Source: Proteiniborus sp. MB09-C3
GTDB taxonomy: Bacteria > Bacillota > Clostridia > Tissierellales > Proteiniboraceae
Reading direction: 5' to 3'
Assembly: GCF_030263895.1 (NCBI RefSeq)
Contig: NZ_CP127161.1
Location: 3,817,361 to 3,881,360, forward strand
DNA: 64,000 nt
The position numbers and the translations under genes were made by a program. This document shows, piece by piece, positions 18,727-28,372 of this stretch (within the stretch, counting starts at the first letter, position 1; the number at the start of each line of letters is the position of its first letter). The notes under the pieces were generated by a model that ran no database searches, was not told where the DNA came from, and saw only the letters and a program-made list of their open reading frames with translations.

Positions 18727-18861
18727 GTGGAAAAGAAAAACAATCTTGATCAAGTGGCTTTAGGTAATGTAAATGATAATGAATTAAATCAAATACAACA
18801 ACTAGAAAAGCAGTTAGGCGAGAAATATTATCTAATAGCCTTCGAAAAGGCTGGTAAATAG
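18727..18861 (+). CDS. Small uncharacterised protein (44 residues)
   Basis: GTG at 18727 lies 6 bases after GGAGGA, whereas an in-frame ATG at 18721 directly abuts that site, so GTG is preferred. The product is VEKKNNLDQVALGNVNDNEL followed by a QIQQLEKQLGEKYYLIAFEK segment, probably a short helix pair; it has no signal peptide or membrane segment. It has its own promoter and a strong terminator, so it looks like a genuine monocistronic small gene. I do not recognise the family. Confidence 0.65.
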   Translation: MEKKNNLDQVALGNVNDNELNQIQQLEKQLGEKYYLIAFEKAGK

Positions 18862-18881
18862 GTACTTATAACAAAAAACTG

Positions 18882-18909
18882 AAGAGAGTATTCCCTTGAA
18901 TACTCTCTT
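18882..18909. terminator. Bidirectional terminator
   Basis: Twelve-base perfect arms AAGAGAGTATTC and GAATACTCTCTT around the loop CCTT. On the minus strand it is followed by CAGTTTTTTG, on the plus strand by TGTCTAT. It serves the small plus-strand gene and the convergent dehydratase gene. Confidence 0.85.
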
Positions 18910-18912
18910 TGT

Positions 18913-20799
18913 CTATCTACTTGCAGAGACCTCCACATACGCTCCATTAGAACTTACATTAGTATCTCCTGTATTATTTTTATTATATGTAGGTACTATT
19001 TGCTGAACGTAATCTCTGAGAGCTGAGCCATCGCAGCTATCTATTATTTCTTTCAGAGTATCTATAGACTTTAACATCAGCTTATAGTCAGCAAATATTG
19101 GTTTTCCAATAAATATTTTTTCATGAGCAGTTGACTGTATACCTTCTTCATCAAGCAATAATTCTTCAAAAAGCTTTTCGCCCTGCCTGAGTCCAGTAAA
19201 TACTATAGGGATATCTGCATCAGGTTCAAAACCAGAAAGTTTTATTAAATCCCTTGCTAAATCTATAATTTTCACTGGTTCTCCCATATCAAGAACGAAT
19301 ATCTCCCCACCCTTTGCCATTGCTCCAGCTTGTATAACTAACTGGGCTGCTTCGGGTATAGTCATAAAGTATCTAATAATTTCTGGATGAGTTACTGTAA
19401 CAGGCCCGCCCTCCATTATCTGCTTTTTAAATAGAGGAATAACACTCCCATTGCTTCCTAGTACATTTCCGAATCTGACAGCTACAAACTCAGTTTCGCT
19501 TTTCTTATCTATGGACTGTATTATCATCTCACAAATTCTCTTAGAGGCTCCCATAATATTAGTTGGATTTACGGCCTTGTCTGTAGATATCATGACAAAT
19601 CGCTTTACTCCATATGTATCTGCTGCTTGTGCTAAGTTAAGAGTACCGAAAACATTATTCTTGATAGCTTCTTTAGGATTATCTTCCATTAAAGGTACAT
19701 GTTTATGTGCTGCAGCATGAAATATAACATCCGGCCTTATGTCTTTCATAATTTCATCAATACGCTTCTTGTCACGTATAGAAGCAATAAAAACTCTGAG
19801 ATTCAAATCCTCATATTTTCTTTTTAACTCATTCTGTAAATCATAAGCATTGTTTTCATATATATCGAGAATACAGAGTTCATTGGGATTAAATTTTGCA
19901 ATCTGCCTGCAAAGCTCTGAGCCAATAGAGCCTCCGCCACCAGTGACTAGAACTCTTTTTCCTTTTAAGTACCCGCTTATCTCATCAATGTCGAGATTGA
20001 TCTCATCTCTTCCCAAAAGATCCTCTATCTGCACTTCCCTAATCTCTTTTATACTGACCTTGCCATCTATAAGCTCGTACATTCCAGGCAATATTTTTAG
20101 TTTACATTTTGTTTTTTTGCATTCATTTACAATACTTCTTATCTCACTTTTACTAGCAGAAGGTATAGCAATTATTATTTCATCAATGTTCATTTTATCT
20201 GCTATGGTAGCTATATCCACTCTTCTCCCCATAACAGGAACCCCATTTATTCTTTGGCCCTCTTTAAGAAAATCATCATCTATTATTGCCACAGGCCTGC
20301 TGTTAAGCTGAGTATGGTTTTTAAGCTCCCTAATGACCATTGCTCCTGCATCTCCAGCTCCTATTATCATAATATGCTTATAACCATTTCCATTGCTAAG
20401 TATGCCTCCATTAACTCTCCTTAGTGCCCTATAGCTGAATCTGACTCCACCTATTAATAGCATATCCAGCATAATAGTAATAGCGTAAACCCCTCTAGGC
20501 AAATGGGTCTGTAGTGCAAATAGATAGCTAATTACTCCAGCATTGGCTACTATAGAGGCTACCACTACATTTAATAGCTCGTCTATACTAGCATACCGCC
20601 ATAGGCTTTTGTAAAGCTTGAAATAATGAAATACTATTATCTTTAATAATGTGATAATAAGTGCATTGTTTATGTACACCTTAAGGTAATTAGCCTCAAT
20701 ATTTCCGTCAAATCTTAGATATAGTGCTATGTAATAAGAAAGGTTAATTAAAAAAGCATCTAAAAGGATTAGGAAAATAACTCTAGCTTTTTTTTGCAT
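18913..20799 (-). CDS. Membrane-anchored UDP-sugar 4,6-dehydratase (PglF/EpsC/WbpM type)
   Basis: 628 residues. Four hydrophobic segments (about 8-27, 42-60, 80-97, 106-125) are followed by a first Rossmann-like domain (145-255) and then the SDR catalytic domain (285-600). The latter shows the NAD motif TGGGGSIG and STDKAVNPTNIMGASKR; the usual catalytic tyrosine is replaced by methionine, as is typical of this subfamily. It likely converts UDP-GlcNAc to the 4-keto-6-deoxy sugar. Its partner aminotransferase and phosphosugar transferase lie 30 kb away in the polysaccharide locus. Start: ATG with AAGGAG 8 bases upstream. Confidence 0.88.
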   Translation of the reverse strand: MQKKARVIFLILLDAFLINLSYYIALYLRFDGNIEANYLKVYINNALIITLLKIIVFHYFKLYKSLWRYASIDELLNVVVASIVANAGVISYLFALQTHLPRGVYAITIMLDMLLIGGVRFSYRALRRVNGGILSNGNGYKHIMIIGAGDAGAMVIRELKNHTQLNSRPVAIIDDDFLKEGQRINGVPVMGRRVDIATIADKMNIDEIIIAIPSASKSEIRSIVNECKKTKCKLKILPGMYELIDGKVSIKEIREVQIEDLLGRDEINLDIDEISGYLKGKRVLVTGGGGSIGSELCRQIAKFNPNELCILDIYENNAYDLQNELKRKYEDLNLRVFIASIRDKKRIDEIMKDIRPDVIFHAAAHKHVPLMEDNPKEAIKNNVFGTLNLAQAADTYGVKRFVMISTDKAVNPTNIMGASKRICEMIIQSIDKKSETEFVAVRFGNVLGSNGSVIPLFKKQIMEGGPVTVTHPEIIRYFMTIPEAAQLVIQAGAMAKGGEIFVLDMGEPVKIIDLARDLIKLSGFEPDADIPIVFTGLRQGEKLFEELLLDEEGIQSTAHEKIFIGKPIFADYKLMLKSIDTLKEIIDSCDGSALRDYVQQIVPTYNKNNTGDTNVSSNGAYVEVSASR

Positions 20800-20966
20800 A
20801 GTAAAGACTCCTTCTAAAAAAATATATACTTTATTAACATGCTATGATTATTTTACCAAAATATTAACTATTATGCTAGTGATAAGAAGAAAAGTTATAT
20901 ACAATACCTCCAATAGTCATAGCTTTACTCATGAATCTCTTATATCCTTAAGACCAGTTATATTAA

Positions 20967-20994
20967 AGGGACAAAGCATTTCAGCTTTGTCCCT
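20967..20994 (-). terminator. Terminator of the sugar operon
   Basis: Eleven-base perfect arms AGGGACAAAGC and GCTTTGTCCCT around a 6-base loop, followed on the minus strand by TTTAATAT, 40 bases after the nagA-like stop. The 800-base side towards the dehydratase gene holds nothing else visible. Confidence 0.75.
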
Positions 20995-21034
20995 GCTCGA
21001 CCATATATTCAAAATAATTTAAATGTCTAGCTTC

Positions 21035-22222
21035 TTAGTTCCACTGCTTTATTCCTTTGACATACACATCTTTTAGATTCCACAAGCCATCTATAATGAG
21101 TAAATCGGCATCCTTGCCTTCCTCTATTGAGCCTTTTTTATCATAGACTCCAATATATTTTGCTGGATTCTCTGATGCCATCTTGACTATATCTCCTATG
21201 GATGCATCTATATTTTTAACTACATTCCGAACTGAGCCTAAATATCCTAGCTCCAAATCCTTTACCTTTTCATAATCATATTTATAGATTCTGTCTTCCC
21301 TGCCATCATCATAGATCAGCCTTAAATAATCTCCATCAGGTGAAAAGGTACATTGTCTAATATAATGGTGAAATGGTTTCTTCACATGGGCAAGACCTAC
21401 AGCATCTGATGTTAAAAATACTTTTTCAGGTCCCTTTATCTTATACATTATTTTAAAAGCTTCGGGTTTGACAGTCATACCTGTTTGCTTTGCAAACTCT
21501 GCATACATATCATCAAAATACATAGCAGCTCCAGCCACTCCCAGTCTTCTATGATGGAATCCTCTCATGCCACTGAAGGTATGAGTAAATCCGCCTAATC
21601 CATAATCCTTTAATGCCTTTATATCTTCAAACTCAGCAGCACTATGGCCTATAGACAACTGTATACCTTCATTATTGGCATATTTAATAAACTCCAAGGA
21701 GCCTTCTAATTCAGGAGCAATTGTAATTAATTTTATATTTTCTTTTCCACCGCTTTCAAAGAATTGCTCAAGTATTTCTATAGAAGGATTTAAGCAATAT
21801 TCTTCTTTTTGCATGCCTTTAAATTCTTTGTTTATAAAGGGGCCTTCTAAGTGAAAGCCTAATATATCAGCACCTTTTTCAGGACTATAGTTTCCTATAG
21901 CTTTCTTCCCTTCCACAAGCTGCCTATTTATTTTCTCCAGTGAGTCAGTTCCTGTAGTTGGTAAATAAGAAGTCACTCCTTCCTTTACCAGCTCCTTTGA
22001 CATATTTTCTAAGGACTTTTCAGTACCTTCATGGACAAATGATCCTGTAGCCCATCCATGGATATGAACATCTATAAATCCAGGTACAATTATACTATCT
22101 CTATAATCCACAAAATCTTCATTAATATCTTCAAGAATTCCTTTAATTTTTCCATCTTCTATTTTCAAATATCCCTCTCTAAAGCCTTGAGGAGTGTATA
22201 TTCTTTCAGAATACAAATACAT
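21035..22222 (-). CDS. nagA: N-acetylglucosamine-6-phosphate deacetylase-like amidohydrolase
   Basis: About 395 residues from the ATG at 22222, 8 bases after AGGAGG (a GTG at 22231 is also in frame). It has the amidohydrolase metal signature HIH near 56-58, E129 in GFHLEGP, H196 in IGHS, H217 in THTF and D276 in LTSDAV (numbered from the GTG). The substrate-binding DGxH motif usual in NagA is replaced by TGMT near 250-253. This suggests a different acetylated substrate, or that the name is only approximate. It is the last gene of the PTS operon, two bases after the GH4 gene. Confidence 0.75.
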   Translation of the reverse strand: MYLYSERIYTPQGFREGYLKIEDGKIKGILEDINEDFVDYRDSIIVPGFIDVHIHGWATGSFVHEGTEKSLENMSKELVKEGVTSYLPTTGTDSLEKINRQLVEGKKAIGNYSPEKGADILGFHLEGPFINKEFKGMQKEEYCLNPSIEILEQFFESGGKENIKLITIAPELEGSLEFIKYANNEGIQLSIGHSAAEFEDIKALKDYGLGGFTHTFSGMRGFHHRRLGVAGAAMYFDDMYAEFAKQTGMTVKPEAFKIMYKIKGPEKVFLTSDAVGLAHVKKPFHHYIRQCTFSPDGDYLRLIYDDGREDRIYKYDYEKVKDLELGYLGSVRNVVKNIDASIGDIVKMASENPAKYIGVYDKKGSIEEGKDADLLIIDGLWNLKDVYVKGIKQWN

Positions 22223-22234
22223 AGTATCCACCTC

Positions 22235-23569
22235 CTACTTTAAATTCCAATAATCCTTATTGACCTCCATTAAATCATCTAATACAGCCCTAGCCTTTTC
22301 AGGCTTTGTAACTGCGCGATTTAAAGTAAGAGCTTCTAAGGCTTTTTGATAATTAGATTCTAAACATGCTTCTACAGTTAATTTTTCATAGGCATGCTGG
22401 TTCTCCATTAAGCCCTTATAGAAAGTCTTTATTTCTCCATATGGGTATAGCTTTGCTCCATCCTTTGATAATTCTCCAGCCACTTCTACAAAAGCATCCT
22501 CTGGCATATTAGGTATTATATCTCTGCCTTTATTTACACCCATTATTACGAATACCTTCTTTAAATCAAAGGCTATAGATTCAGCTACCTCTACCATCAT
22601 ATTGCCATGGACCTCACCTATTAGCAATGGTACACCTTCTAGTGAGCCCTGCTCTCTAGCTTGTTTACAAATATCTAGTACTTGCTTTTCACGGCCTCTC
22701 TTTGCTTCTTCAGCTCTAGTGAATTCAGGATTGCTGGCCTTTGCAATATCATCTGCAAAAAAATAATACTGTAAATAAGTATTTGGTAAATATTCAGGAA
22801 AGAATTCCATCATTCTATTTACATTTTTATAGGTGTCCAGCCACGACTGATCTCTTTGCTCTGCATTAAATGGTTTAAATTCATGGTCCAATAAATAATT
22901 CTTTAGCTTCGGTAAAAGATCTTCACCTGTTTTTGAATTGTATAGCTTAGTGAACCAGCCAAAATGATTAAGTCCAAAGTATCTAGGCTCTATATCATAC
23001 ATATCTACTTCTAATATTTTTGCAAAGGACTTTATCATAGAGTAAGGCTGATCGCACATGTTTAATATCTTATCATCATGTGGAAATACTTTAGATAAAG
23101 CTAATCCAACTATGGCTGCCGGGTTAGTATAGTTTAAAATCCAAGCATCTGGGGCAAATTCCCTAATCTTGTTTACCATATGAATCATAGGCTTAATAGA
23201 TCTCATGCCATAGGCAAAGCCTCCGGGGCCACAGGTTTCTTGTCCCACTAGTCCATATTTTAGAGGTATTTTCTCATCATGGCTTCTCATCTCAAAGCCG
23301 CCAACTCTCATCTGCACAAATGCATAATCCATTCCTATATATGCCTTATCCTCATCATCTGTAAATATCAGCTCTACATCTGGACAATATTTTTGCATTG
23401 TAAGTCTGATGTAGTCTTCCTGTACATCTATTCTGCTTTTATCTATATCAAATAAAATTAATTTCTTAAGAGGAAATCTTTCTCTATAATTAACTAGACT
23501 ACCAATGAGGGCTGGTGTTCTAGTACTTCCAGCACCTACAATAGTAACTGTTAATGGCCTGCGTTCCAC
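22235..23569 (-). CDS. Glycoside hydrolase family 4, probable 6-phospho-alpha-glucosidase
   Basis: About 444 residues. The NAD-binding VGAGSTRTPAL is at the N-terminus. GQETCGPGGF and a CDQP motif at 175-178 correspond to the CDMP motif that marks 6-phospho-alpha-glucosidases; beta-specific members have CN-P. H205 in GLNHFGWF completes the Mn-binding pair C175/H205. The enzyme would split the phosphorylated disaccharide delivered by the PTS permease through the NAD-dependent redox mechanism of the family. GTG at 23569 is preferred, 8 bases after AAGGAG; the regulator stop overlaps this site. Confidence 0.85.
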   Translation of the reverse strand: MERRPLTVTIVGAGSTRTPALIGSLVNYRERFPLKKLILFDIDKSRIDVQEDYIRLTMQKYCPDVELIFTDDEDKAYIGMDYAFVQMRVGGFEMRSHDEKIPLKYGLVGQETCGPGGFAYGMRSIKPMIHMVNKIREFAPDAWILNYTNPAAIVGLALSKVFPHDDKILNMCDQPYSMIKSFAKILEVDMYDIEPRYFGLNHFGWFTKLYNSKTGEDLLPKLKNYLLDHEFKPFNAEQRDQSWLDTYKNVNRMMEFFPEYLPNTYLQYYFFADDIAKASNPEFTRAEEAKRGREKQVLDICKQAREQGSLEGVPLLIGEVHGNMMVEVAESIAFDLKKVFVIMGVNKGRDIIPNMPEDAFVEVAGELSKDGAKLYPYGEIKTFYKGLMENQHAYEKLTVEACLESNYQKALEALTLNRAVTKPEKARAVLDDLMEVNKDYWNLK

Positions 23570-23574
23570 TATAA

Positions 23575-24330
23575 TCACTCCTTGTCTGTCATCTCAATGT
23601 AGGATATCAATATTTGCACTAAAGTGTGCAATCCGATTCTAGAAATCAAATCATTGTACTTTGTCTGAGTATCATCAGCAAAGCAAAACATATTATAATT
23701 TGCAATTTTCTGCAATGAGTTATTTGTAAAAGAGGTAAGGGCCACTACATCTACTCCCCTTGCTCTTGCAGTCTTGGCTATGGTCAAAATCTTTTCTGTC
23801 TCCCCAGATAAGGACATGACTATTATGGCCTCATCTAGGGAGAGAGAATCACCTAATACATCAATTATATTTGGGTCTGAAATCAGTATTGCCTTCACAT
23901 TAAGCAGAGCAAGCCTAGAGCACAATAAATCCGCCATTGGCTTAGAAGCTCCTCTCCCTATTACATATACTATTCTTGAGCCCAGTATTTTCTTTACTAT
24001 CTCTCTAATATTGTCCTTGCTTTGAAGAGATAAAGTCTTAGCCACTTCTGTATTGATGCCGTCTAATATCTCTTCAAAGGACAAATTAGGACTGTTCTTT
24101 TCTCTATCTTTTAGATAATCCTTTACATAGTACCTAAGCTCGCTATATCCCTCAAAACCAAGCTTTTTAGACAGATTGATAATAGAGGTTTTGGATACAT
24201 AAAGAGCATCTGCTACTTCACTTGCAGAGGATCTCTGTATATTCCTCGGATTATTCATTATATATTCGACTATTTTCTTTTCAAGATCAGTTAACTCATC
24301 GTATCTCTCTGTCAATTTGCTCAGCTTCAA
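23575..24330 (-). CDS. RpiR/MurR-family transcription regulator
   Basis: 251 residues. The N-terminal RpiR HTH (about 1-75) contains SASEVADALYVSKTSIINLSKKLGF split over the two helices, and a SIS domain (about 105-240) binds phosphosugars (VYVIGRGASKP, SLSGETEK). It probably senses the phosphorylated substrate of the operon. It sits between the PTS permease (2 bases downstream of its stop) and the GH4 gene, so it is co-transcribed. The start appears to be TTG. Confidence 0.88.
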   Translation of the reverse strand: MKLSKLTERYDELTDLEKKIVEYIMNNPRNIQRSSASEVADALYVSKTSIINLSKKLGFEGYSELRYYVKDYLKDREKNSPNLSFEEILDGINTEVAKTLSLQSKDNIREIVKKILGSRIVYVIGRGASKPMADLLCSRLALLNVKAILISDPNIIDVLGDSLSLDEAIIVMSLSGETEKILTIAKTARARGVDVVALTSFTNNSLQKIANYNMFCFADDTQTKYNDLISRIGLHTLVQILISYIEMTDKE

Positions 24331-24332
24331 TT

Positions 24333-25904
24333 CTATGCCAGCTCCCCTCTTAATTCCTTATCTACAGCATTCTTTACAAATTCCACATTTGGACCAAATA
24401 CTATGTGGATATGATTCTTAGCTGGGAAGAATATTCCCGAAGTACCAGATTCCTTAAGTTTTTCCTTATTCACAATATGCATATCATTTAAATCTATTCT
24501 AAGTCTAGTAACGCAGTTTTCTACATTTACTATGTTTTGTCTTCCGCCTATGGCTTCTATTACTATCCGTGCAACCTCATCATATCTCTTTTCCTTTAAT
24601 AGAGTATTATATTCTACTTCATCCTCTTCACGTCCAGGTGTAGGTATATGCCACTTCTTGATTGCCCAACTAAATGAGAAATACGTAATTATAGCTAATG
24701 GAATACCTACTATAAATAGATTATACCATGAAGTATTTTCATACATGAGACCAAATATTGCGAAGTCAAAAATAGTTCCTCTAATGTAGCCTACTCCCGT
24801 TTTTAAAGCTGCCAATGCTACTGCACCAGAGGCTGCTAAAACCACATACCAAACATAAAGTAATGGAGCAATAAATAAAAATGAAAACTCCATTGGCTCA
24901 GTAATATTACCTAAGAATGGTGTTAACACCATAGTCAAAATAATACCTTTTACGAATTTCTTATTTTTATGAAAAGAAGTTTTATACATTGCAAGACCTA
25001 TGGCAGGAATCATAAATAGTGTAACCAGCATTTGGTTTTGAGCCATAAATCTAGTCAAGTTTGGTACCATTCCCCATGCCTCATGGGATGGTCCTAAATC
25101 AAATAGTATCTTATTAAGTGCAGGCAATACTCCTACAAATTCTTCACCTGCAATCATATATATTCCACCAGCTGGTGTAAATCTAAGCATTGCACTCCAT
25201 ACATGGTGTAGTCCAAAAGGTATTAAAAGCCTTACCATTACAATATTTAAAAATACTCCTATATATCCATTTAGAATAAGCGAAGACATGGATATAAGCC
25301 CTTTGGTTATAAACTGCCAGAAAAATGGGATTACAAGTCCAGCAACAATAGTAACTCCAATAGTAACTATAGGTACAAATTTCTTTCCGCTAAAGAAGGC
25401 GAAAGCTATTGGCAGCTCCTTCTCATGATATCTGTCAGTCAGCCATGCAGCTATAAGTCCACTTATAATACCACCTAATACATCAAGTCTAAGGGTCTGA
25501 ATACCTAAAACCATTCCTTGACCAACTTGTGCCATTTGATCTGATGATGCCAAGTTACCTGTTGTCTTTAGCCATACATTGATAGTTGCATTTAAGATTA
25601 AATAAGAAATAATTGATGAAAATACAGAAATGCCTTTTTCCTTTTTAGATACTCCATAGGCAACACCCATGGCAAAAAGTATTGGAATATTAGTAAAGAT
25701 TACATCTGCAATACTTCTTAAGCCAACTAAAACTGCTTGAAGAGCTGGATTCCCTAAAAAAGGCACCCTTTCAATCATGTACCCTTGCACCAAAGCCCCT
25801 GTCAGCCCTAATGCCATTCCTACCGGTGCCATTACAGCAATAGGCAATAGTAAAGAACGACCAAACCTTTGAATATTTTCACTAAGTCTCCCCTTCTTTG
25901 TCAA
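24333..25904 (-). CDS. PTS permease, IIC-IIB (glucose/maltose family)
   Basis: 523 residues. An N-terminal IIC domain with about ten membrane segments (15-420) includes PFGLHHVWSAMLRF and GNITEPMEFSFLF, both typical of the glucose/maltose/GlcNAc group. A C-terminal IIB domain carries the phospho-cysteine C464 in ENCVTRLRID. No IIA domain is attached or encoded nearby, so a IIA elsewhere must supply phosphate. The start is TTG at 25904, 8 bases after AAGGAG, under a cre box. Confidence 0.9.
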   Translation of the reverse strand: MTKKGRLSENIQRFGRSLLLPIAVMAPVGMALGLTGALVQGYMIERVPFLGNPALQAVLVGLRSIADVIFTNIPILFAMGVAYGVSKKEKGISVFSSIISYLILNATINVWLKTTGNLASSDQMAQVGQGMVLGIQTLRLDVLGGIISGLIAAWLTDRYHEKELPIAFAFFSGKKFVPIVTIGVTIVAGLVIPFFWQFITKGLISMSSLILNGYIGVFLNIVMVRLLIPFGLHHVWSAMLRFTPAGGIYMIAGEEFVGVLPALNKILFDLGPSHEAWGMVPNLTRFMAQNQMLVTLFMIPAIGLAMYKTSFHKNKKFVKGIILTMVLTPFLGNITEPMEFSFLFIAPLLYVWYVVLAASGAVALAALKTGVGYIRGTIFDFAIFGLMYENTSWYNLFIVGIPLAIITYFSFSWAIKKWHIPTPGREEDEVEYNTLLKEKRYDEVARIVIEAIGGRQNIVNVENCVTRLRIDLNDMHIVNKEKLKESGTSGIFFPAKNHIHIVFGPNVEFVKNAVDKELRGELA

Positions 25905-25930
25905 CTTCCCCGCTCCTTTTCAGAATATTT

Positions 25931-25944
25931 TGAAAGCGCTTTCA
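25931..25944 (-). promoter_or_regulatory. Catabolite-responsive element (CcpA cre)
   Basis: TGAAAGCGCTTTCA is a perfect 14-base palindrome matching the cre consensus. It lies 27 bases upstream of the PTS start and just downstream of AT-rich promoter-like sequence (TATTAT immediately before it). A CcpA complex here would block transcription when preferred sugars are present. Confidence 0.85.
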
Positions 25945-26048
25945 TAATAAGATTAATATATATATACTCAGAAAACAACATTTTATTTGTATTTGTGTCT
26001 TTGACCGTGTAGTTTTGCTTTGGTCAGTTTTTGTGACTAAAGTAAAAG

Positions 26049-26085
26049 CCCATATATTCTAAGGAATATTCATAGAATATATGGG
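26049..26085 (-). terminator. Terminator after darT
   Basis: Thirteen-base perfect arms CCCATATATTCTA and TAGAATATATGGG around an 11-base loop, followed on the minus strand by CTTTTACTTT. It isolates the defence island from the PTS operon. Confidence 0.65.
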
Positions 26086-26138
26086 TTTTCATTGTAATTT
26101 TTTCTTTGTTTTATTCAATACTAAGTATACCAATTTTA

Positions 26139-27164
26139 CTACACTAATTCAAACTCATCTATTTTTAATGTATTTAAATACATTAAACAATTATCAAAAC
26201 TTACCTCGAGCAATACTAAATTACTTTTCACCTTTGTTTTTGGTGCATAAGCTAATTTTATAGTATCACTATAGTCAAGCTTGGTATATCCTGATGTTCT
26301 TTCTAAAAATTCGAAATCATTTCCTAACCAATCAACATTAACATTAAATTCAATGTCTTCTCCATTAGCGGCAACATAATTATATCTATTGCTATTATCA
26401 TTCAAATAAAAACAGAATCTACCTTCTTCATATTTTACATTTTTTATAAATATTCCATTGTTGAAAAAAAGGTCTGTCTCTGGCTTGTACATTATAATAT
26501 TTTTATATTTGTTATATTTTTTGATTGAAGTCTTTTTTAATAAATATAATAATGTCTGTTTTTCTGCAATGCTCCTACAAGCTATCCCCCTAATGATATC
26601 TGAGATAGGGATTCCATTTTCTCGAACTACTTCTGTATGACGATATTGTTTTATATCACTTCCCTGTGAAAAAGGTCCATCATGAAATATTTTTTGAAAG
26701 TTTAAATATGCAAAATTTTCCGCTCCATCAAGTAAGTTTTCATTGTTATAAGCTCGCCCTGCTAGCCCCTTTTCTATAAACTTAACTCCATCCATTGATA
26801 AAGTTTTTTCCGCATCAAGTAGGAAGAAAACCGGAACAGGACAATTAGCATTTAAGTTGGTTTCTCTAATATGGGGTGGCTTATATCCTTCATTGTGATA
26901 CTGCGTTGGCGTTTTAGGCCTCATGTATAACCTTGCGTATTTTGAAACTTCCTCATTTGTAATCTCAATTACTTGAGAACTCGCATTATCGGTAATCATA
27001 AGTTTTTCCTCATTAGCTTGTTTTCTTCCTAATATATATTCTCTATCAATAATACTTACTGCATTATGCACATCAGTAAAATGATATAAATATAATGGCC
27101 ACCAGTTAATATTTTTATTTAATCTTTCCCTCTGCTCGTTTATAATTTCATTATAGGTCGTCAT
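26139..27164 (-). CDS. darT: DarT-type DNA ADP-ribosyltransferase toxin
   Basis: 341 residues. The N-terminal 210 residues fit the DarT (DUF4433) fold: YLYHFTDVHN (H28-F29-T30) for NAD binding, YARLYMRPKTPTQYH with R82, and YRHTEVV with E178 as the likely catalytic glutamate. DarT enzymes transfer ADP-ribose to bases in single-stranded DNA and block replication, which stops phage growth. The last 130 residues are an extra domain that I do not recognise. It follows the darG-like gene by 14 bases, whereas in the best-known systems the toxin comes first. Confidence 0.8.
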   Translation of the reverse strand: MTTYNEIINEQRERLNKNINWWPLYLYHFTDVHNAVSIIDREYILGRKQANEEKLMITDNASSQVIEITNEEVSKYARLYMRPKTPTQYHNEGYKPPHIRETNLNANCPVPVFFLLDAEKTLSMDGVKFIEKGLAGRAYNNENLLDGAENFAYLNFQKIFHDGPFSQGSDIKQYRHTEVVRENGIPISDIIRGIACRSIAEKQTLLYLLKKTSIKKYNKYKNIIMYKPETDLFFNNGIFIKNVKYEEGRFCFYLNDNSNRYNYVAANGEDIEFNVNVDWLGNDFEFLERTSGYTKLDYSDTIKLAYAPKTKVKSNLVLLEVSFDNCLMYLNTLKIDEFELV

Positions 27165-27178
27165 AAAAGCTCACCTAC

Positions 27179-28033
27179 CTATTCACTAACGTATTGATAT
27201 CCATTACTTTTCAGTAAGTTCTTATCACTATTGTTTACAATAATTATTGGTTGAACATATTCTAAACGTCTTAAAATATCTAACATAATCAAGCCATAAT
27301 CTTCAAATCTATTCGGTAGCCTCTCAATATCTATAACCCCTACATCACGAATATAATTCCAAAAATCACACATGTCTTCTTCTGTTATCAATATCTCACT
27401 TCCATTAATCAGGTGAATCCCATCATCTTCCCACGATATATGTTTTAGCTCACCCTCTTCTACAAAAAGTTCATTATTAGTATTTATAACTTTTTTTATC
27501 TCTTCTTTTATAAAAGAAAATCCAAGGGATTTAACATTACTTCTTAACCAATTCTCCATTTCTAATGGCTGTTTATGTTCTGGATTTTCTTCTTTATAAT
27601 TATCTAAATATATATATACTTGAATTGGAAGGTTTTTAAGATATTTTTCCATCATTGGTCCTACAACATCCCAATCTAAGCCCCCATTCCCACATCCTAG
27701 CTTTGGAAATGCAATCGATTCGACTCCAAGTTTCTCATAAGACTGTACAAATTTTTCTAGCCCCTTTTCTATATATTCTATTTTAGATGGTGAACGCCAG
27801 TGTCTTTTTGTCGGAAAGAGTAAAATCCACCTTTTATCTTTTTTCCATAACATAAGTTTTCCAATTTCTAAGTTATTATCATCGCATATTTCTTGATAGA
27901 CTTTAAACATTTCAGGGTATCTATTCTTAAATTCCAAGGCTATACCTTTTCCCATAACACCTACTGTGTTAACCGTATTAACTAATACCTGTGCTGGGCT
28001 ACTAAATATATCTCCTTTTATATATGTAAGCAT
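27179..28033 (-). CDS. darG: DarG-type macrodomain antitoxin
   Basis: 284 residues. The macrodomain (1-155) has VNTVNTVGVMGKGIALEF (18-35) with the conserved MGKGIA lysine, and FPKLGCGNGGLDW (108-120) for ADP-ribose binding. This is the type that removes ADP-ribose from DNA. The C-terminal part (160-284) is acidic and may bind and neutralise the toxin. Start: ATG 7 bases after GGAGG. A TATAAT on the minus strand (28093-28098) may be the promoter -10. Confidence 0.82.
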   Translation of the reverse strand: MLTYIKGDIFSSPAQVLVNTVNTVGVMGKGIALEFKNRYPEMFKVYQEICDDNNLEIGKLMLWKKDKRWILLFPTKRHWRSPSKIEYIEKGLEKFVQSYEKLGVESIAFPKLGCGNGGLDWDVVGPMMEKYLKNLPIQVYIYLDNYKEENPEHKQPLEMENWLRSNVKSLGFSFIKEEIKKVINTNNELFVEEGELKHISWEDDGIHLINGSEILITEEDMCDFWNYIRDVGVIDIERLPNRFEDYGLIMLDILRRLEYVQPIIIVNNSDKNLLKSNGYQYVSE

Positions 28034-28372
28034 ATATAACCTCCTTCACGAAAAAAATCTAATCATAAAATTCATTAATTAATATTTTATCCATTATACT
28101 TTACAATAAATTACACTACTATTAATTAAGTATACATTCTTTGTTTTATTATATCATTCAAGCTCAATTAGAACAAGAGTTCGGAAAGATATCAAATGAC
28201 ACTCTGCGTAGTTTTTTAAGTAAGTAATTGAATTTTCAAAAATGTTCTAACCCAGTTATTTTTTTGTTTTCTTGGCTAAAAGTTAACATATAAGATTAAA
28301 AACATTTACATTAATATGAAATATTCTTAGGATACTACAACATTTTATATTATATCTTTTTTTGCATACTAC
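28034..28372 (-). other. Intergenic stretch between the reverse transcriptase and darG
   Basis: 339 AT-rich bases without a gene. It holds a TATAAT (28093-28098, minus) about 60 bases before darG, with no good -35. I see no strong hairpin after the reverse transcriptase stop, so read-through into darG is possible. Confidence 0.5.
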
